Shown here piece by piece: positions 26,529 to 38,520 of a stretch of 64,000 nt of DNA (the first letter of the stretch is position 1; each line of letters starts with the position of its first letter). The translations under genes and the position numbers were made by a program. Source of the DNA: Tamarix chinensis (Eukaryota; Streptophyta; Magnoliopsida; Caryophyllales; Tamaricaceae); assembly GCA_030549775.1 (NCBI GenBank), contig CM060172.1, positions 56,099,942 through 56,163,941 of the forward strand, given 5' to 3'. The notes below the pieces were generated by a model. That model was given only the letters and a program-made list of their open reading frames with translations. It ran no database searches and had not been told where the DNA came from.

Positions 26529-26852
26529 GGACTGTAAATGAGCCGAGCCAAGTCGAAAACTCCAGGGTTCTAGCTTGGCTCGTTTAACTAAAGGAGCCTA
26601 AAATAGGGCTCAAGCTCAACTTGTTTAACAAAACGAACTAGCCAATCCGACCTTTGAATGAGTCCAGCTAAGTCGAGCTTATGAGCTAAAGCTATAAAAT
26701 GAACTAAGCCTCATTTTTTTTAGCTTGGACTTGTCTCATTTAATAAATAAGCCCAAAAGAAAGGCTTAGACTAGGCTTATTTAACTAAATACAAGAGTCA
26801 AATTGAGCTTTTAATGAGCCAAGCTAAGCCGAATACCGAACCGGCTCAGCTC
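26529..26852. mobile_element. MITE family B, copy 1 (GTAAATGAGCCGAGC type)
   Basis: It starts GGACTGTAAATGAGCCGAGC and contains repeated GAGCC/GGCTC phrases (TTGGCTCGTTTAAC, AGTCGAGCTTATGAGC, CTCATTTAATAAATAAG), as in the copy at 41731-42001. The right terminus is decayed or missing. No coding capacity is seen. Confidence 0.6.
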
Positions 26853-27731
26853 CACAATGTATTCCCATGTTATAGAGAATATACGGTGATTGGGACACAG
26901 AACCACTGTGTATTTTCTATCGTGTTACAAGATACGATGGTTGGGATGTCCCAACTGCCGTGTATTGTCTATTTTGTTTGTGTTATATATGGCGGTTTTT
27001 AAGTATAACTATCGTGTATTCCTAATCTTTCTCCTTCTCCTTCTTCTTCTTTTTAAGAATAATACTAACGTTACCCTACCATATTTTTTTCCTACAAAAA
27101 ACCTACATATGTTTCAATGATACTTTCCACAACATCATAAGTATTTGCCTCATCAAAAATAGCAAGCAACCATAATTAATGATTATATACTTTGCATACA
27201 AATCCTTATACAAAATTCTTTTTCATTAATATTTACACTTTATGTAAAAAAAATAAAAGCTACACATGTGATCCTACACGTAATCAGTATAAAAATTTGT
27301 AATAAAATCTAACCATTCTTTCCTAACTTCATTGAACTTGTTATTTTAACAATTGAGAAAGTCGTGATATTGATACACCTACAAAAGATGGAAAAGACCA
27401 TGTTAGTATCAATGCATATAGATAAACATCATTAATATGAACTAAACAAAGTAAATACATACTTCTCCTTATACCATCCAATGTTTGCAAATAATTTCCT
27501 TCGTAAAAATCATAACTTTATATCCACAACTTACACTATCTTGTTGTCGTGGAAACTAAAATATAAAATATTAATTATATTATCTTATTAGTTTCTCATA
27601 CTAATTAATTAATATTAAATGAAATAAAAATACAAACCTTACTTTTTTTCCAAGACATATGAGGGTGTCCTTCCCTTCTTTTGTGGCACAAAATAAGTCT
27701 TAAAGGACCTAATTGATGTAGAACCCATATA

Positions 27732-28172
27732 TTAAAAAAAATTATGTGTGTGTGTGTGTGTGTGTATGATTCTAATTAATATCATTGCATAAATAAATAT
27801 GTACCTTTCCATAAGAAATTTTGGATCAGAATGAGGATTCCCATCAATTAAATCCATCCAATGTGTGGTTCTTGAAGATGGTTGCAATATCACTAGTACC
27901 CTATGCATGTAAAAGGAAAATGGAGAAAATAATAGGGATTGTGGAGCCATCTTCATCGAGCTAACCACATAAACATATGAAACACATTACATATTATCAT
28001 TTTTATTGAAGATCGTGTTTGAGCATAAAAATCTATATACATATAATCCATGCAAGACACCAGATAATAAATTATCTTTCAAGAACCTATGACCATAATT
28101 AAAAAAAATCATCCTGCTAATAATTAAAATAAGGTCAAATGTGAAAGGATTTAAATTACTTTGTATATGCAA
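27732..28172 (-). pseudogene. CACTA transposase polyprotein, Ulp1-like part
   Basis: Two neighbouring minus-strand frames hold GHRFLKDNLLSG, YVYRFLCSNTIFNK and then VLQPSSRTTHWMDLIDGNPH followed by SDPKFLMER. These match the plus-strand copy at 20511-20852 and have the flavour of the Ulp1-like C-terminal region of plant En/Spm proteins (HW plus a D/S-L segment). Frame breaks separate the blocks. This is the 3' end of the element's gene. Confidence 0.6.
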
Positions 28173-29059
28173 TTATACGTTGACATTGTAACATTTCACC
28201 TTTTAACAAATATAAGATGTCATCTACCCTAATCCAAATATTCACATATTCTAATTTCATGTGTAAATCAACTAGAAGAGGAATTGTAATAGAATAACCA
28301 TCCAATAAAAGCATCATGTCCAAATACAACATAAATTGAAGTGTAGGTCATGACGCTTTATTATTATCTTTTGGGGATTCCGAATACTCAATATCTTTTT
28401 TGACCTCTTACTAATATATTTTGCAAGAATATGACCACCCTTAGTAAGATGATGTCGATGGAATAATTATCATATTGTTTATTATCACTTAAGTAACAAG
28501 AATGTAATCTAAAATTTAAAACCTTTGTATTACCTCATCATTGATAATTACAAGGTCACTCAACCATCTAATGAATTACCCGACTAGTAAGTATAGTATA
28601 GGCATATCCTCTTCTTCGCGATTATACGCCACATCAAGTGGCACTAGATTCATCAAGTATGAATCAAAGACACTATAATTGAGACCCAAACTTTATAAAC
28701 CTCCAATGGCTGAATATAAAGGGTTGAGTTAGACTCAATAAATATAGTAACATTTGCTATAATAGGCCCATCCTCTATGACTTGCAAATCACAAGGATAT
28801 TGACCCAGCAAAAATTAATAGTTAAAATATTCAAGTTATGTCCAAAAAGATTCACACTTTAATATATAGCATGTGCCTCTTTATGCACAAATTCTTATTC
28901 AAGTACATAGAACCATTCTTCGTGATCATCTCGTGCATAGAAATCATCGATAATATCATTGTGGTTGGATGAGAAAGGTAAGTCAGTAGTCAAAACATTC
29001 TCCCCTTGTATATAATCTTCCCATATTTTTGTATTCAATACAATGGACCACCATTTATC

Positions 29060-29900
29060 AGCTAGAGCAATAACATAGAATACCTACATTACTTTTGAGG
29101 ATAATATAAATGGATCTTGCTTATGACCAGGCCTTGAAAGATCCACCATTATAAATCTAGTTTTCTTAGTATAAATTCCATTTTGATTATCACCCAAATA
29201 AAGGAAATCTAAAAGCGGTGTAATTCAATAGTCATATTTGCTCTATCAGCTCATAATATATCATTGATGCATAAATAGGGTTTTTGTCTTTGGCACTTAA
29301 TATATGCAGAGCTTTTGATATTACAATCACGCCACTATTTTACATATCACTCTTGCTATCCTACTCCTTTACGTAGAAAGTAAAACCATTGAACATATAT
29401 GAGATGTTTGACATCACTTCCCTATAAGGAGGGTGTGACATTCAATACAAATCAATATTAGATTCAAATGATTGAGATGACAACCACTCCAAAGGAGATA
29501 TTGTGTCTATATAATATCCATTTCTCACTCCTAGATGAATTTTAATCCCTCAAATTATCCATGTGTTAAGCCACTTGTGGTTGAACATAATCTCCATTAT
29601 GAAGGACATAGGGGTGAGCTTGCAAAAATATTTGGTCATCATCAATGATGACCATACAAAATCCTTTGCACCCTTTCCCTTATTCTTCTATACCTAAAAG
29701 TCATGGTTTATGAAGGCCTATCATATTAACATTGGGTAAGAACTCACAACAAAATTCTATCGCCTCCTCCACTAGGTAACTCTCAACAATGTAACCTTCA
29801 GACTTATTCAGACTCCTGATATATCCTTTTAAAATTTTCTTTTACCTTTCAAATGGATACATCCAATGGAGATAAATTAACCCACATAATCTAACCTCCC
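29060..29900 (-). pseudogene. CACTA transposase polyprotein, DUF4218 and DUF4216 parts
   Basis: On the minus strand near 29900-29700 are LHWMYPFER, SEGYIVESYLVEEAIEFC and FLPNVN, the hallmark of DUF4218 (WMYPFER, then EGsIaEgYi.EEcl.F). Near 29400-29370 is NGFTFYVKE.DSK, followed by a shortened NSGV. Near 29230-29080 are KTRFIMVDLSRPGHK.DPFILSS and VFYV, typical of DUF4216. Stops occur within blocks. Both domains of unknown function regularly follow TNP2 in plant En/Spm elements, which supports the assignment. Confidence 0.7.
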
Positions 29901-30399
29901 TAACCAAGCAAACCACTAAATTAATCATGATTATAAAGAATGATGGAAAAAATACATCTTAAGCTACCATAATATAATCACAATCTCACTCTAAAATTTG
30001 TCTAACCTTGTAGGGTCAATAACATTACTACATAGTTCCTTGAAAAAAGAAATAAAATCTAGTGACTACACTTCAAACCTAATTTAGTAAGATAGAACGT
30101 ATAGCAATCGGCATCAAGTCTTGAATGAGAATATAATGATCATAAGGTTTCATACCCACTAACTTCAAATATTTCATTGAAATAAGTTTCTTGATGTTTG
30201 ATGAATATCCTTCGGGAACCTTCATTCTGTGTAAACATTCACAAAAAGAGATCTTCTCTTTTTTGAAAAGAGTATAACATGTAAGAGGGAAAAAATCTAT
30301 CTATTCTTATACCCATGTCGACCAAGTCCAACTAAGCATTAACACCATACTTTGTCTTTTTTGGCACATTCAAAGGTGTGTCAATTAGGCAATTAGATG

Positions 30400-31520
30400 C
30401 ATTTTTCTCGATATGCATCACATCAAGACAATTTCGTATGTCCAACTTCTTCTAATATGGAAGGTTAAAGAATATTGACCTCTTCTTCCACCTGCTTGAA
30501 GGGAATTTTTTCGTCTTTTTTTTTAAAAGACACATTTAAGTATTTTACTCTGTCAAATACTTGAAGTCCTATGAGAGGATTTGAAGATTTTTCTTCTTCA
30601 ACTTTTCCATTAAAAGTTTTTCTTTTCCTACAATAATAATGATTTGTGGACAAGAATCTACAATGTCTAAGATAAACAATTTTTCTACTCTTCAGTTGCT
30701 AAAAATGAGTGTATTATCTTCACAAATAGGACATGCATAGTGTCCGTGTACACTATAATCATAAAGATTACCATAAGAAGGATAATTACTAATTGTACAA
30801 AATAACATCGCTATTAATTTAAAAGACTCTTAACTACGTGTATCAACTACTTTAACTTTGTGATCCCACATGTACTTTAAATCCTCAATAAGGGGAGCCA
30901 AACAAATATCAATATCATTACCCGACTGATTTAGATCAGTTATAAGTAAGGATAGCATCATCCTTTTTTTCTTCCTGCATAATGATGGGGGATGATTGTA
31001 GATCACAAGAATTATGGGCTAAATTATAGTTGGTATTCCTATTAAAAGGGTTCATTCCGTTTGAATAGAGTGCAACACACATGTTTCTAGCTTTACTACC
31101 AAAATTAGGGTTTACATAATTAATCATTTTTCATTAAGAAGATTCCATTGGATGTTTAAGCTTGTCATCAAAAATCCTTCCTTTCACATGCCATATAAGG
31201 TTCTCTACATTTTTCTCATTATGAAACATGCATTGGAATCATGGTATAATTGGAAAGTACTACAACACTTTATTAGGAACCTTAGCCTTCTTGCATCATG
31301 ACATTCGATAAGGAAAACTGTCTAACAATGCATATATATTTATTACAATATACAATGCAATCGTTAGGATAAGTATGAATCTTTTCATAATTCAAACCCA
31401 TAGAGCACAAAATCTTTTTAGGTTTATAAGTATGGGGAGGAAGCACATTGTCCTCCAAAAGCATCTTTTTTAAGAGCTCAAGAAGATAAGTGAAGCTTTT
31501 ATCTCTCCATCCATTACCCG
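30400..31520 (-). pseudogene. TNP2-type (En/Spm) transposase domain, decayed
   Basis: Minus-strand frames in order give three diagnostic blocks. The first (31464-31282) has LPPHTYKPKKILCSMGLNYE and then IHTYPNDCIVY, matching the conserved LPxxxYexKKilcpLGLxYexIhaCpNDCiLY. The second (31127-30936) has ARNMCVALYSNGMNPF, matching RNVRLGLASDGFNPF. The third (30653-30465) has NHYYCRKRKTFNGKVEEE, matching HpyRkkKxaFNGkxE. The blocks lie in different frames with stops between them, so no functional transposase is made. The catalytic acidic residues cannot be checked. Confidence 0.8.
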
Positions 31521-32608
31521 CCTTTAAATTATGTAGCTGTAATACAACGGATTAATTTTGTAAATTTAGTACAACCATTGTAAAAAGGCATAGCCAAATC
31601 ATTAACCAACTTTTCAAACAATTAAGGATGGTCTTTAAAATGTTTTTCAACATTATTGGTCAGTTCCTCCCTGTAAGAAAAATCATCTGCAACTTCAACA
31701 TCATCGTGGTGAACCACACTAAGTTCATTAACAAGTGGTTATCCATGCTATATCCACCTAGTCTAACTCTTATCAATTCTATAGATAATGAGATATTCTC
31801 GTATCTTATTTATCTCTCTCCATATCTTATTTCCACAATCTACGCATGGAAAAGGTATCTACAAATGGCTAACTTAATAAAGTATTGAACACCATCCACA
31901 TATTCTCTAGACAACTTACTTGCACATATCCACTTACGATCTATAACAAGAAATAAGTATAGATTGATCCCTAAACTATAAAAAAAATATGGGGAATCTA
32001 GCAATATTAGCCAAGTCAAGAAAAAAAACCAACAACATAGTCGGAATACATATACACCACAACAACATTTGCACTAGTAACAATACATTTCTACATATTA
32101 TTATCTGTTTTATTTATATACTCTATTTTTTAAAATATATAGTTTGAAAATATATCTTCACAAAACATATTAACACAAAAGCTAAAACATAGAGTATACA
32201 GATATAACCACAACATCATATATAGTATAATGAAAAAAGAATAATAAAATATACAACATAGAAGTTCAAATAAGAAATAACACAAGCAAAATCAATAAAT
32301 AAGGAGAAACTTATACACAACATTTAAAATGTAAAGAAAAGAAAAAATAAAGAATAATGAATATACTATGAGTAGAGAGAGAAACAGGCCACCATGACGA
32401 AGTGTAGCAAAACAAAATTGAGCAAGAACTCGGGCGAAGATAAAAGAGAAAGCCAACGGTAGTTGAAGAGCTTCGTCACTTCAAAGTTCAATCAACGATG
32501 TCTGGATATTGATAGGCAAAGTAAAGAAGTACGGGCGGTTTTAGGTTAAAAAATAACGAAGTAAGAAAAGGAGGAGAAATGATATACACGGCGGCTATAA
32601 GTTAAAAC

Positions 32609-32611
<3 letters not shown>

Positions 32612-32662
<51 letters not shown>
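32612..32662. repeat. (TA)n microsatellite
   Basis: An uninterrupted TA run of about 50 bp lies in the right subterminal region of the CACTA relic. Confidence 0.95.
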
Positions 32663-32666
<4 letters not shown>

Positions 32667-33139
32667 TAGAAAATAATATACGGCGATTATACGGTCAAAC
32701 CGCGGTGTATTTTCTTGACGATATTTACCACTCTTATTAAGGGAATACACAACTACTTTATAACCGTTGTGTATCATCTTCTACACTGTTAGATATATAC
32801 AACGTTTTTAACTTATATCAGTCATATATATCCTTAACTATTATTTATCTCTCTTATTAAAAATATAAATGACTGTTATAAGTTAAAACTATCGTGTATA
32901 AGTCTCACTCAAATTGTCAAAATACTTATTTATTACTCGATAATGGAGACGGCTGATTAGTTAATGTGAACTTGCGGAACGTACCCTGTATAGAAGATGA
33001 GATCACGTTGATAGATGAAGAGGAGAATCCCGCGAGCTGATTGATAATCTACCTGTCTCTATAATCTGGGCTGGCTGTCACACATATACTTGCAGTTAAA
33101 CATATTACAGTACTGATCACACTGTCACACATACCGGCC

Positions 33140-33360
33140 CTACCTCTGTCTCTCTCTCTCTCAATCTTCTTAATAAATTATTCTTCTCGCTCTTTCTCTT
33201 ATTTTATTCCGACCACCTCCCTGGCTCCCTCCATTCTCATGTATCGTCCTTACCTTTATTGCCCCTCCAATCCCTTGCTTCTTTCATTAATATTGCATGC
33301 ATTTCTCTCTCTCTCTATCTCTCTCTCTCTCTCTTTCTCTTTCTCTCTCTCTCTCATGTC
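33140..33360 (+). promoter_or_regulatory. Pyrimidine-rich (TC)n tracts upstream of the RRM gene
   Basis: CT-repeat runs at about 33147-33171 and 33302-33355 lie 140-350 bp before the start codon. Such tracts are frequent in plant core promoters and 5' leaders (Y patches, GAGA-type sites). The exact transcription start is unknown. Confidence 0.45.
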
Positions 33361-33417
33361 CATTTACAGGAAAAATAAATGTGTAGGGCCAGCTGGCTAC
33401 AGTATCTTGAAGCTCAA

Positions 33418-33424
33418 TATATAG
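33418..33424 (+). promoter_or_regulatory. Possible TATA box (TATATAG)
   Basis: A TATATAG heptamer lies 74 bp before the ATG at 33498. It would leave a very short leader. An alternative is that transcription starts further upstream in the (TC)n region and this is leader sequence. Confidence 0.3.
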
Positions 33425-33497
33425 CCAGTTGAATTCCTGGAAAGTTTGGAACCCGCAGCCAAAAAAAATTAAGCTTGCGCAAGAGAATTAACGACCG

Positions 33498-35695
33498 ATG
33501 ACAACTGTCAGCAGCGACAGTAAAGTTACGAGTCCCGGCGATAATCATGATGGATCGGGTGGACATGGGGGAGGAGGAGGAGGAGGAGGCGGACAATTCG
33601 GAGACACGACGCTAACAAAGGTGTTTGTGGGTGGGTTAGCATGGGAGACCCCAAAGGAAGTATTGAGGCAACATTTTGAGAAATATGGTGACCTCCTTGA
33701 AGCTGTTATTATATCCGATAAGATCACCGGCAGATCCAAGGGCTATGGTTTTGTAAGCCCCATTTATATACCTCCCCCTACGCGTTCATATATATATATA
33801 TAGCTTCTGAATTTCATTTGTTTGGCTTAGATCATTTCGTAATTCCGTTCTTTAGCTCAAACTGTTTGTAATGTGTTTTTTAGTACCAGATAAATGATTT
33901 GACTAGATGATAATTAAAGAATTAAAGAGCTTATTTGGTATCAATTTGATTAGGAAATATAAAGAAATGGAAATTCATTTTCAATTTCTCGAGATTCATA
34001 TCTTCTGATTTTTTTTTTCATTTTTTAATTTTAAGATTGAATTTTATTGCTTGTTTACTTCAGTATATTTTTTTTAAGAAATTCCATTTCCATAAATTTC
34101 AAGTGAGAAGGCATCTCTTTAATTATAAAACATGCATGGCGGAATACGTTAATAATTATGGTGTCGTATTTATTGATGGGGAAATGATTGATATGTAGGT
34201 GACGTTTAAGGAGGCAGAGGCGGCTAATAGGGCTTGTGAGGACGCCGCCCCGATTATCAACGGCCGCCGCGCCAACTGCAATCTGGCTGCACTAGGAGCC
34301 CGGCGCCCGAGGCAGTTGTCGAACAGTAGTACGCCCGCCATTGGGCTATTAGCGGGGAAGCCCAATTCAATAGCTGCTGTAGGGGCGGGGGCGGGCGCGG
34401 GCGCGGGTTACGTTCAGTGGTACTACCCTCCAGGAGCATCACCTGCGGCGGCGCCGTTTCATCCCCAGCACCAACTGCCGGTCCCTTACTATGGGTAGGG
34501 TAATTATATAAACTAGCAAGATGAGTAGTATTTGAACTGCATGTCGTTATCTCATTTTGAGAATCGCCTTCAATATTTAACGGCATGGATGGCATGGTTT
34601 TAGGGGAGGACGAGTTCTGAGTCCCACAGCACAGGCTTTGGGCTTGCTTTTTTATTTTTTATATTTTTTTCGGGGCCCGCCCGTCCGCAGGAGGTCTATT
34701 TTTCGAACAATCATACTTAGATTAGAAAGATAATTAGAGTCCGTCCTAAACTAATTAACTCGATGGATTGGCGATGAATGAACGTAACGACTCAGTGTTT
34801 TGAATATTAAATCACGAGTTTTGACTCAATTTACGGAGAAAGTAATTGAAATAACCCGGTGGCTTTTAATTTAATTTCAGGTACTCCCCAGCCTATATTG
34901 CCACCGCGGGGGTTTCCAACAACAACCACGTAAGTTACTATCCTAGTGCATATATATATATATATTTATTATCCATAAATTAGCTAGGCAGGCAGGTGAG
35001 TTTAACAAAATAACGCCGCCTGATAAGGTATTAATCACTAATGTAATTAATTATTACGTATGCTGTGTTATTACATGAATAAACCAACCACGTACGCAGC
35101 ATGGACCGAAGTTGACCTACAATGGTGGGTCATATTCATACGGGCACGGGCACGGGCACTACGCTCCTCATCATCCAATGTATGTGGGAGGACAGGGCGT
35201 GGTAGGAGCAGCAACTACTGCAGCAGCGACGGCCATGATGCCAATATACCCATTTTACCCTTTCCACCACCAGCAGCAGCACCCTCATCATCAATCAGCT
35301 GCAGCGATGGGCGTTCCGGCAGCTCACATGTTCCATCCGAGTACCACAGTCTGTCCAATTTCGGCTGCCTCCCCTCCTGCCGTCATCTCCAATAAGCCCC
35401 TGATCACTTCACTCACTATGGCTCCTGCCCCAGGTAATCAGCTACGTTCCTCGCTCTAAAATGTGCTACTATAGATACGTGAATGTTATAAGTATAATTA
35501 GTCTGAACCCCAATCTTCTACCGGAAACAAACGGGTTTGAGCTCGTTATCATGGATCCTAAGACGGACGGACCGGATGCATTTAATTTGACAGATTCCCC
35601 TTGGTAATAGTAGGTGCTTAATTGGTCTGGCCGACTGAACTCTCCCGCACGCGTCCGAGTTCCGTCGACGTGGTTTCAGCGTGCGCCTCTGTTTA

Positions 35696-35728
<33 letters not shown>

Positions 35729-36243
35729 CGTGCTGGGTCATCAAAAGAATCATGATAGCATTGGTGCTTCCATGATCAAAACAGCTGGTTGGCCTGCTTC
35801 GGACACATGCGTGCGTGATCAGAGCAGCTGGTCCTTCTTCGTAGTTTTTAGTTTTTAGTTTTTTTTTTTATCAAACGACGACGTGTCACGTGCGTCCTGC
35901 CGGCAAGTACGTCAGACGGTCGTCCGGCGGGAAAGTAATTTTTAATTTCATTTAATAGTTTACGAGCAGAGAAAAATGGTAATCCTGCGGTGCACGTATA
36001 TAATTTATGTATACACACATACATGCGTGTCCGCCAATACGTGAAAGCCCTGAATTTGATCGCTCTTGATTATTAGTATTTATTTTCTACATGTAAATTA
36101 CTCATTTGTTCGCAATTTATAAATTAAGGAGCTAATATTGCAAGTAACCGTTACGTACACAGTTTGCCTGACTGTGGAATAGCTTGGTTCCAGTTCGAGG
36201 AGCAGCGGCAGCGGGGTGGATTAAGGACCCAGAAAGAAAGTAG
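33498..36243 (+). CDS. RRM RNA-binding protein, plant ARP1/RBP24-like type, 5 coding exons
   Basis: Predicted to bind single-stranded RNA through one RRM and act in RNA processing or stability. Exons: 33498-33752, 34199-34494, 34881-34929, 35100-35433, 36194-36243 (stop TAG). Every intron is GT..AG and the frame is kept, giving 327 residues. Residues 24-32 are nine glycines. The RRM spans about 41-115, with RNP2 KVFVGGLAWET and RNP1 KGYGFVTF; intron 1 falls between F85 and V86 inside RNP1. The segment NGRRANCNLAALG after the RRM is typical of this plant group. The rest is low complexity: GAGAGAGAG (147-155), Ala/Pro-rich stretches, GHGHGH and a His/Gln-rich patch. The protein ends in AAAAGWIKDPERK. 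All key aromatic residues of RNP1 are present. The start follows directly from the family-like N-terminus; no upstream in-frame ATG was preferred. It is the only intact gene seen. Orthology to a named gene is not established. Confidence 0.9.
35697..35728. repeat. (TTA)n microsatellite in intron 4
   Basis: A TTA/ATT run of about 30 bp lies within the 760-bp last intron of the RRM gene. Confidence 0.9.
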
Positions 36244-36720
36244 CTTTAAATGAGAACAAAAGGGCCGCAAGCTGAGTAATAATCTGAAATGCCCGTACGG
36301 AAGGCCGGAAGAAAGAAGAACGACGGCGATCTCATCAGCTGGGGTGATATATCGATAGCCGAGGGACCGGCTCTTGGATCGGACCCTTCATTTCAAGATT
36401 ACTACATCGTATATTTTATTTTATTTTTTCGCTTTTGCTTTTGTTTTTGTTTTTGTTTTGTTTATTTATTTAATTAATTGATTCTTCTACTACCGACGTT
36501 AATTAATTTTAACTATTAACTAGTTTGTAGTAGCAGCGCTAGTTATAAATTCTTATATCCTCCATCAGGATTTTTTTTTTTTATTTGGGGCCGGATAACC
36601 AAATATATATGGTCGTTGTAAGATTCACTCTTTCTCTGTATCCTTTGTCCCCAAACACTTTTGCAACAAATCAAATGTATGTATTCGGATCCACATCGAA
36701 CTAATGTCTAGGGAAGGGCA
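36244..36720 (+). other. 3' untranslated and flanking region of the RRM gene
   Basis: GC-rich transcribed-looking sequence continues to about 36400, then turns T-rich (TTTTGTTTTTG-type runs at 36420-36465). This is a plausible polyadenylation zone. An open frame of 62 codons (36289-36477) lies downstream of the stop and shows no domain. Confidence 0.4.
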
Positions 36721-37169
36721 GAGGCTAGCTTTCGGTTGCTTACAAGGCGGGAGGCGGTTCCCGTAACGACGTCGAGTGTTACACGGGAACGAAAACGGAG
36801 AGGGTACGAAACACGAAAACATCATTTTTTAAAAATTTAATAAAGAAAACGGTAGAAAATATCAAAAAAATTATATATATATAAATATTATATATATATT
36901 TTTTTTAAAACAGATTAAATTTATTAAAATTAAGAGAGAAAAATAAAATTTTCTAAAATTAGTTCTTATATTAGTTAATTTTAATTATTAATAATTATTT
37001 TTAATAAAAAATTAATTGAATAATATTTTTTAAATAAAAATATTAATTAAATAATTTTAATATAAATTTTAATTCGGAAACGTTTCCGATAAATTTCCGG
37101 GATGGGGGGACGGCACCTAACTGTCGTCCCCGTGCATCACATACGACGTCAAGAGGCATAGCCAGCCTC
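36721..37169. repeat. Foldback or TIR element with GC-rich arms and AT-rich core
   Basis: The left arm carries GAGGCTAGCT (36721) and GACGTCGAGTGTTACACGGG (36768). The right arm, reverse-complemented, gives GAGGCTGGCT and GACGTCGTATGTGATGCACG. The loop between them (about 36830-37070) is nearly pure A/T. No TSD is obvious. It is probably a non-autonomous DNA transposon near the 3' side of the RRM gene. Confidence 0.5.
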
Positions 37170-37595
37170 GTGTAATTTATTAAAGGGAAAATTAGTTTGA
37201 AGTCCGAGTAAAATTAATAGAAAAAAAATAATATGGTTTTAAAGTATTTAATTTTAATTATAAAATATTATATACATATAATTATATTAATATATATATA
37301 TTTAATTATATATAAATGTACAGATAATATTTTTTATATGTATATATAAATTAAATATTAAAAAATAACCTAAATATTAAATAAATTGTTCAACTTTAAA
37401 TAGTTTTACATTGGATTTGAAAATAAATTTTCCTTTATTAAATCTCTATTCCTGAAAAGAAAAATAAAAATTAATAAGGCCGAGTGTGCCAGCAGCATCC
37501 AAGATCGGATCTTTTGTACGTCTTGCGAAGGCGCTGCGGGGTGCAAAAACAATTGCCCTCTTGTTTTGTAGGAGGCCGGCTAACCTTTTACTCCG

Positions 37596-37632
<37 letters not shown>

Positions 37633-37925
37633 ATATGTAGGTTTGAACGGCCGTCGGATTCCTGGTACGACCTAAACTTTCGACCCATAACATTACATTT
37701 ATATCCGTGACTGGCTTCGGGGGCGTATGGGTGGCTATATATAGCAAGAAAGAATCTTATATTAGGTAGCTAGGTCACTTAATATTAATAGATATCTATA
37801 AAATTAATTACTACTATTTATTGTATCATTTTGGCCATTCAATCTTGTATTTGTGAACCTTTGATAGCATGTTTAAACTCATAAAAGGATAAAATATTTT
37901 TCATGTAGAAAGTTTAACATTGTTA
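37170..37925. other. Intergenic; AT-rich, then a small GC-richer island
   Basis: At 37480-37710 two short plus-strand frames (63 and 74 codons) overlap around a (TC)n run at 37600-37627. No domain is recognisable. A TATATATAG string at 37737 is not followed by a gene. Confidence 0.3.
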
Positions 37926-38168
37926 TACTTCTTTCGCATCAAAAATAGAAAATTATTCTGTTAATTTGGATACTTTTTAAAAAAATAATAAAAATATTAT
38001 TAAAATTACACTTATATTATTTATTAAAAAGTAATAAAGTATTTAATACATATATAATTAAAAAAATAAGGATAAAAATAAAAAATAGGTTTCTAATTTT
38101 CTATAATAACTTTTTTTTATATAAAAAATTAATGATAGAATAAATTTATTTCTGATATGGATGAAGTA
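37926..38168. mobile_element. Stowaway-like MITE (243 bp, TA duplication)
   Basis: The left end TACTTCTTTCGCATCAAAAA and the reverse complement of the right end, TACTTCATCCATATCAGAAA, form imperfect inverted repeats. Both sides are flanked by TA. The A/T-rich core and the ends, recalling CTCCCTCCGTCCCAAAAT, fit Stowaway (Tc1/mariner-type) MITEs. Confidence 0.65.
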
Positions 38169-38489
38169 TATATTTAAAGACAACATATTTTTATTAACGG
38201 AAAATTTTTTAGACAAATAAAAAAAACTAAAATTCTCGGATTAAAGTTGTTGGTGCTTAGGTAAAGAACTCAAGAGGGGGTTTTTTTTTCTTCAAAGATT
38301 TGTTGGAATAACTTATTAAATAAGTTGAAACTTTCAATCTTTAAGTAAAAACACATTTATTATCATGACATCAGCGTGGCTTCTTTTGAGTAAAAATCGT
38401 TTTTTCTTTTAAAAGATTTGTAAGATTAAGACCCTAAATAGTACTACTAACTCACTAGAGTAATATATCCTGATTGAAGTGTTTTTTTA

Positions 38490-38520
38490 GGGAGGAGGAG
38501 GAGGAGGAGGAGGAGGAGGG
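38490..38520. repeat. (GGA)n microsatellite
   Basis: An uninterrupted run of GGA triplets of about 30 bp in intergenic DNA. Confidence 0.9.

Larger units (their letters stand above)
26070..32920 (-). mobile_element. Decayed CACTA (En/Spm) element
   Basis: Transposase parts in the usual order on the minus strand (TNP2, DUF4218, DUF4216, Ulp1-like) are bracketed by related subterminal repeats. These lie at 32585-32905 (GGCGGCTATAAGTTAAAAC, ACTGTTATAAGTTAAAAC, AACCGTTGTGTATC) and at 26085-27010 (CTTATAACCACCGCC, CGGTGATTGGG, ACTGCCGTGTATTG). Exact CACTA termini are not visible; TACTACACC near 26070 may be a decayed end. Both limits are therefore approximate. A MITE (26529-26852) lies inside the left flank. 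Confidence 0.65.

Noticed and set aside
33545..33739. Minus-strand Pro-rich frame
   Set aside because: It is antisense to exon 1 of the RRM gene; the proline run mirrors the glycine run.
33930..34120. Possible MITE in intron 1 (AGAGCTTATTTGGTATC start)
   Set aside because: The left end resembles MITE family A, but no matching right TIR or TTA/TAA duplication could be found.
34257..34595. 112-codon minus-strand frame
   Set aside because: It is antisense to exon 2 of the RRM gene, whose sense frame has a clear RRM.
36289..36477. Frame of 62 codons after the RRM stop
   Set aside because: It lies in the 3' untranslated region and runs into T-rich sequence. No in-frame splice to the gene is needed, and no domain is seen.
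37484..37710. Two overlapping frames around a (TC)n run
   Set aside because: They are short, share the same DNA in two frames, and end in microsatellite translation.
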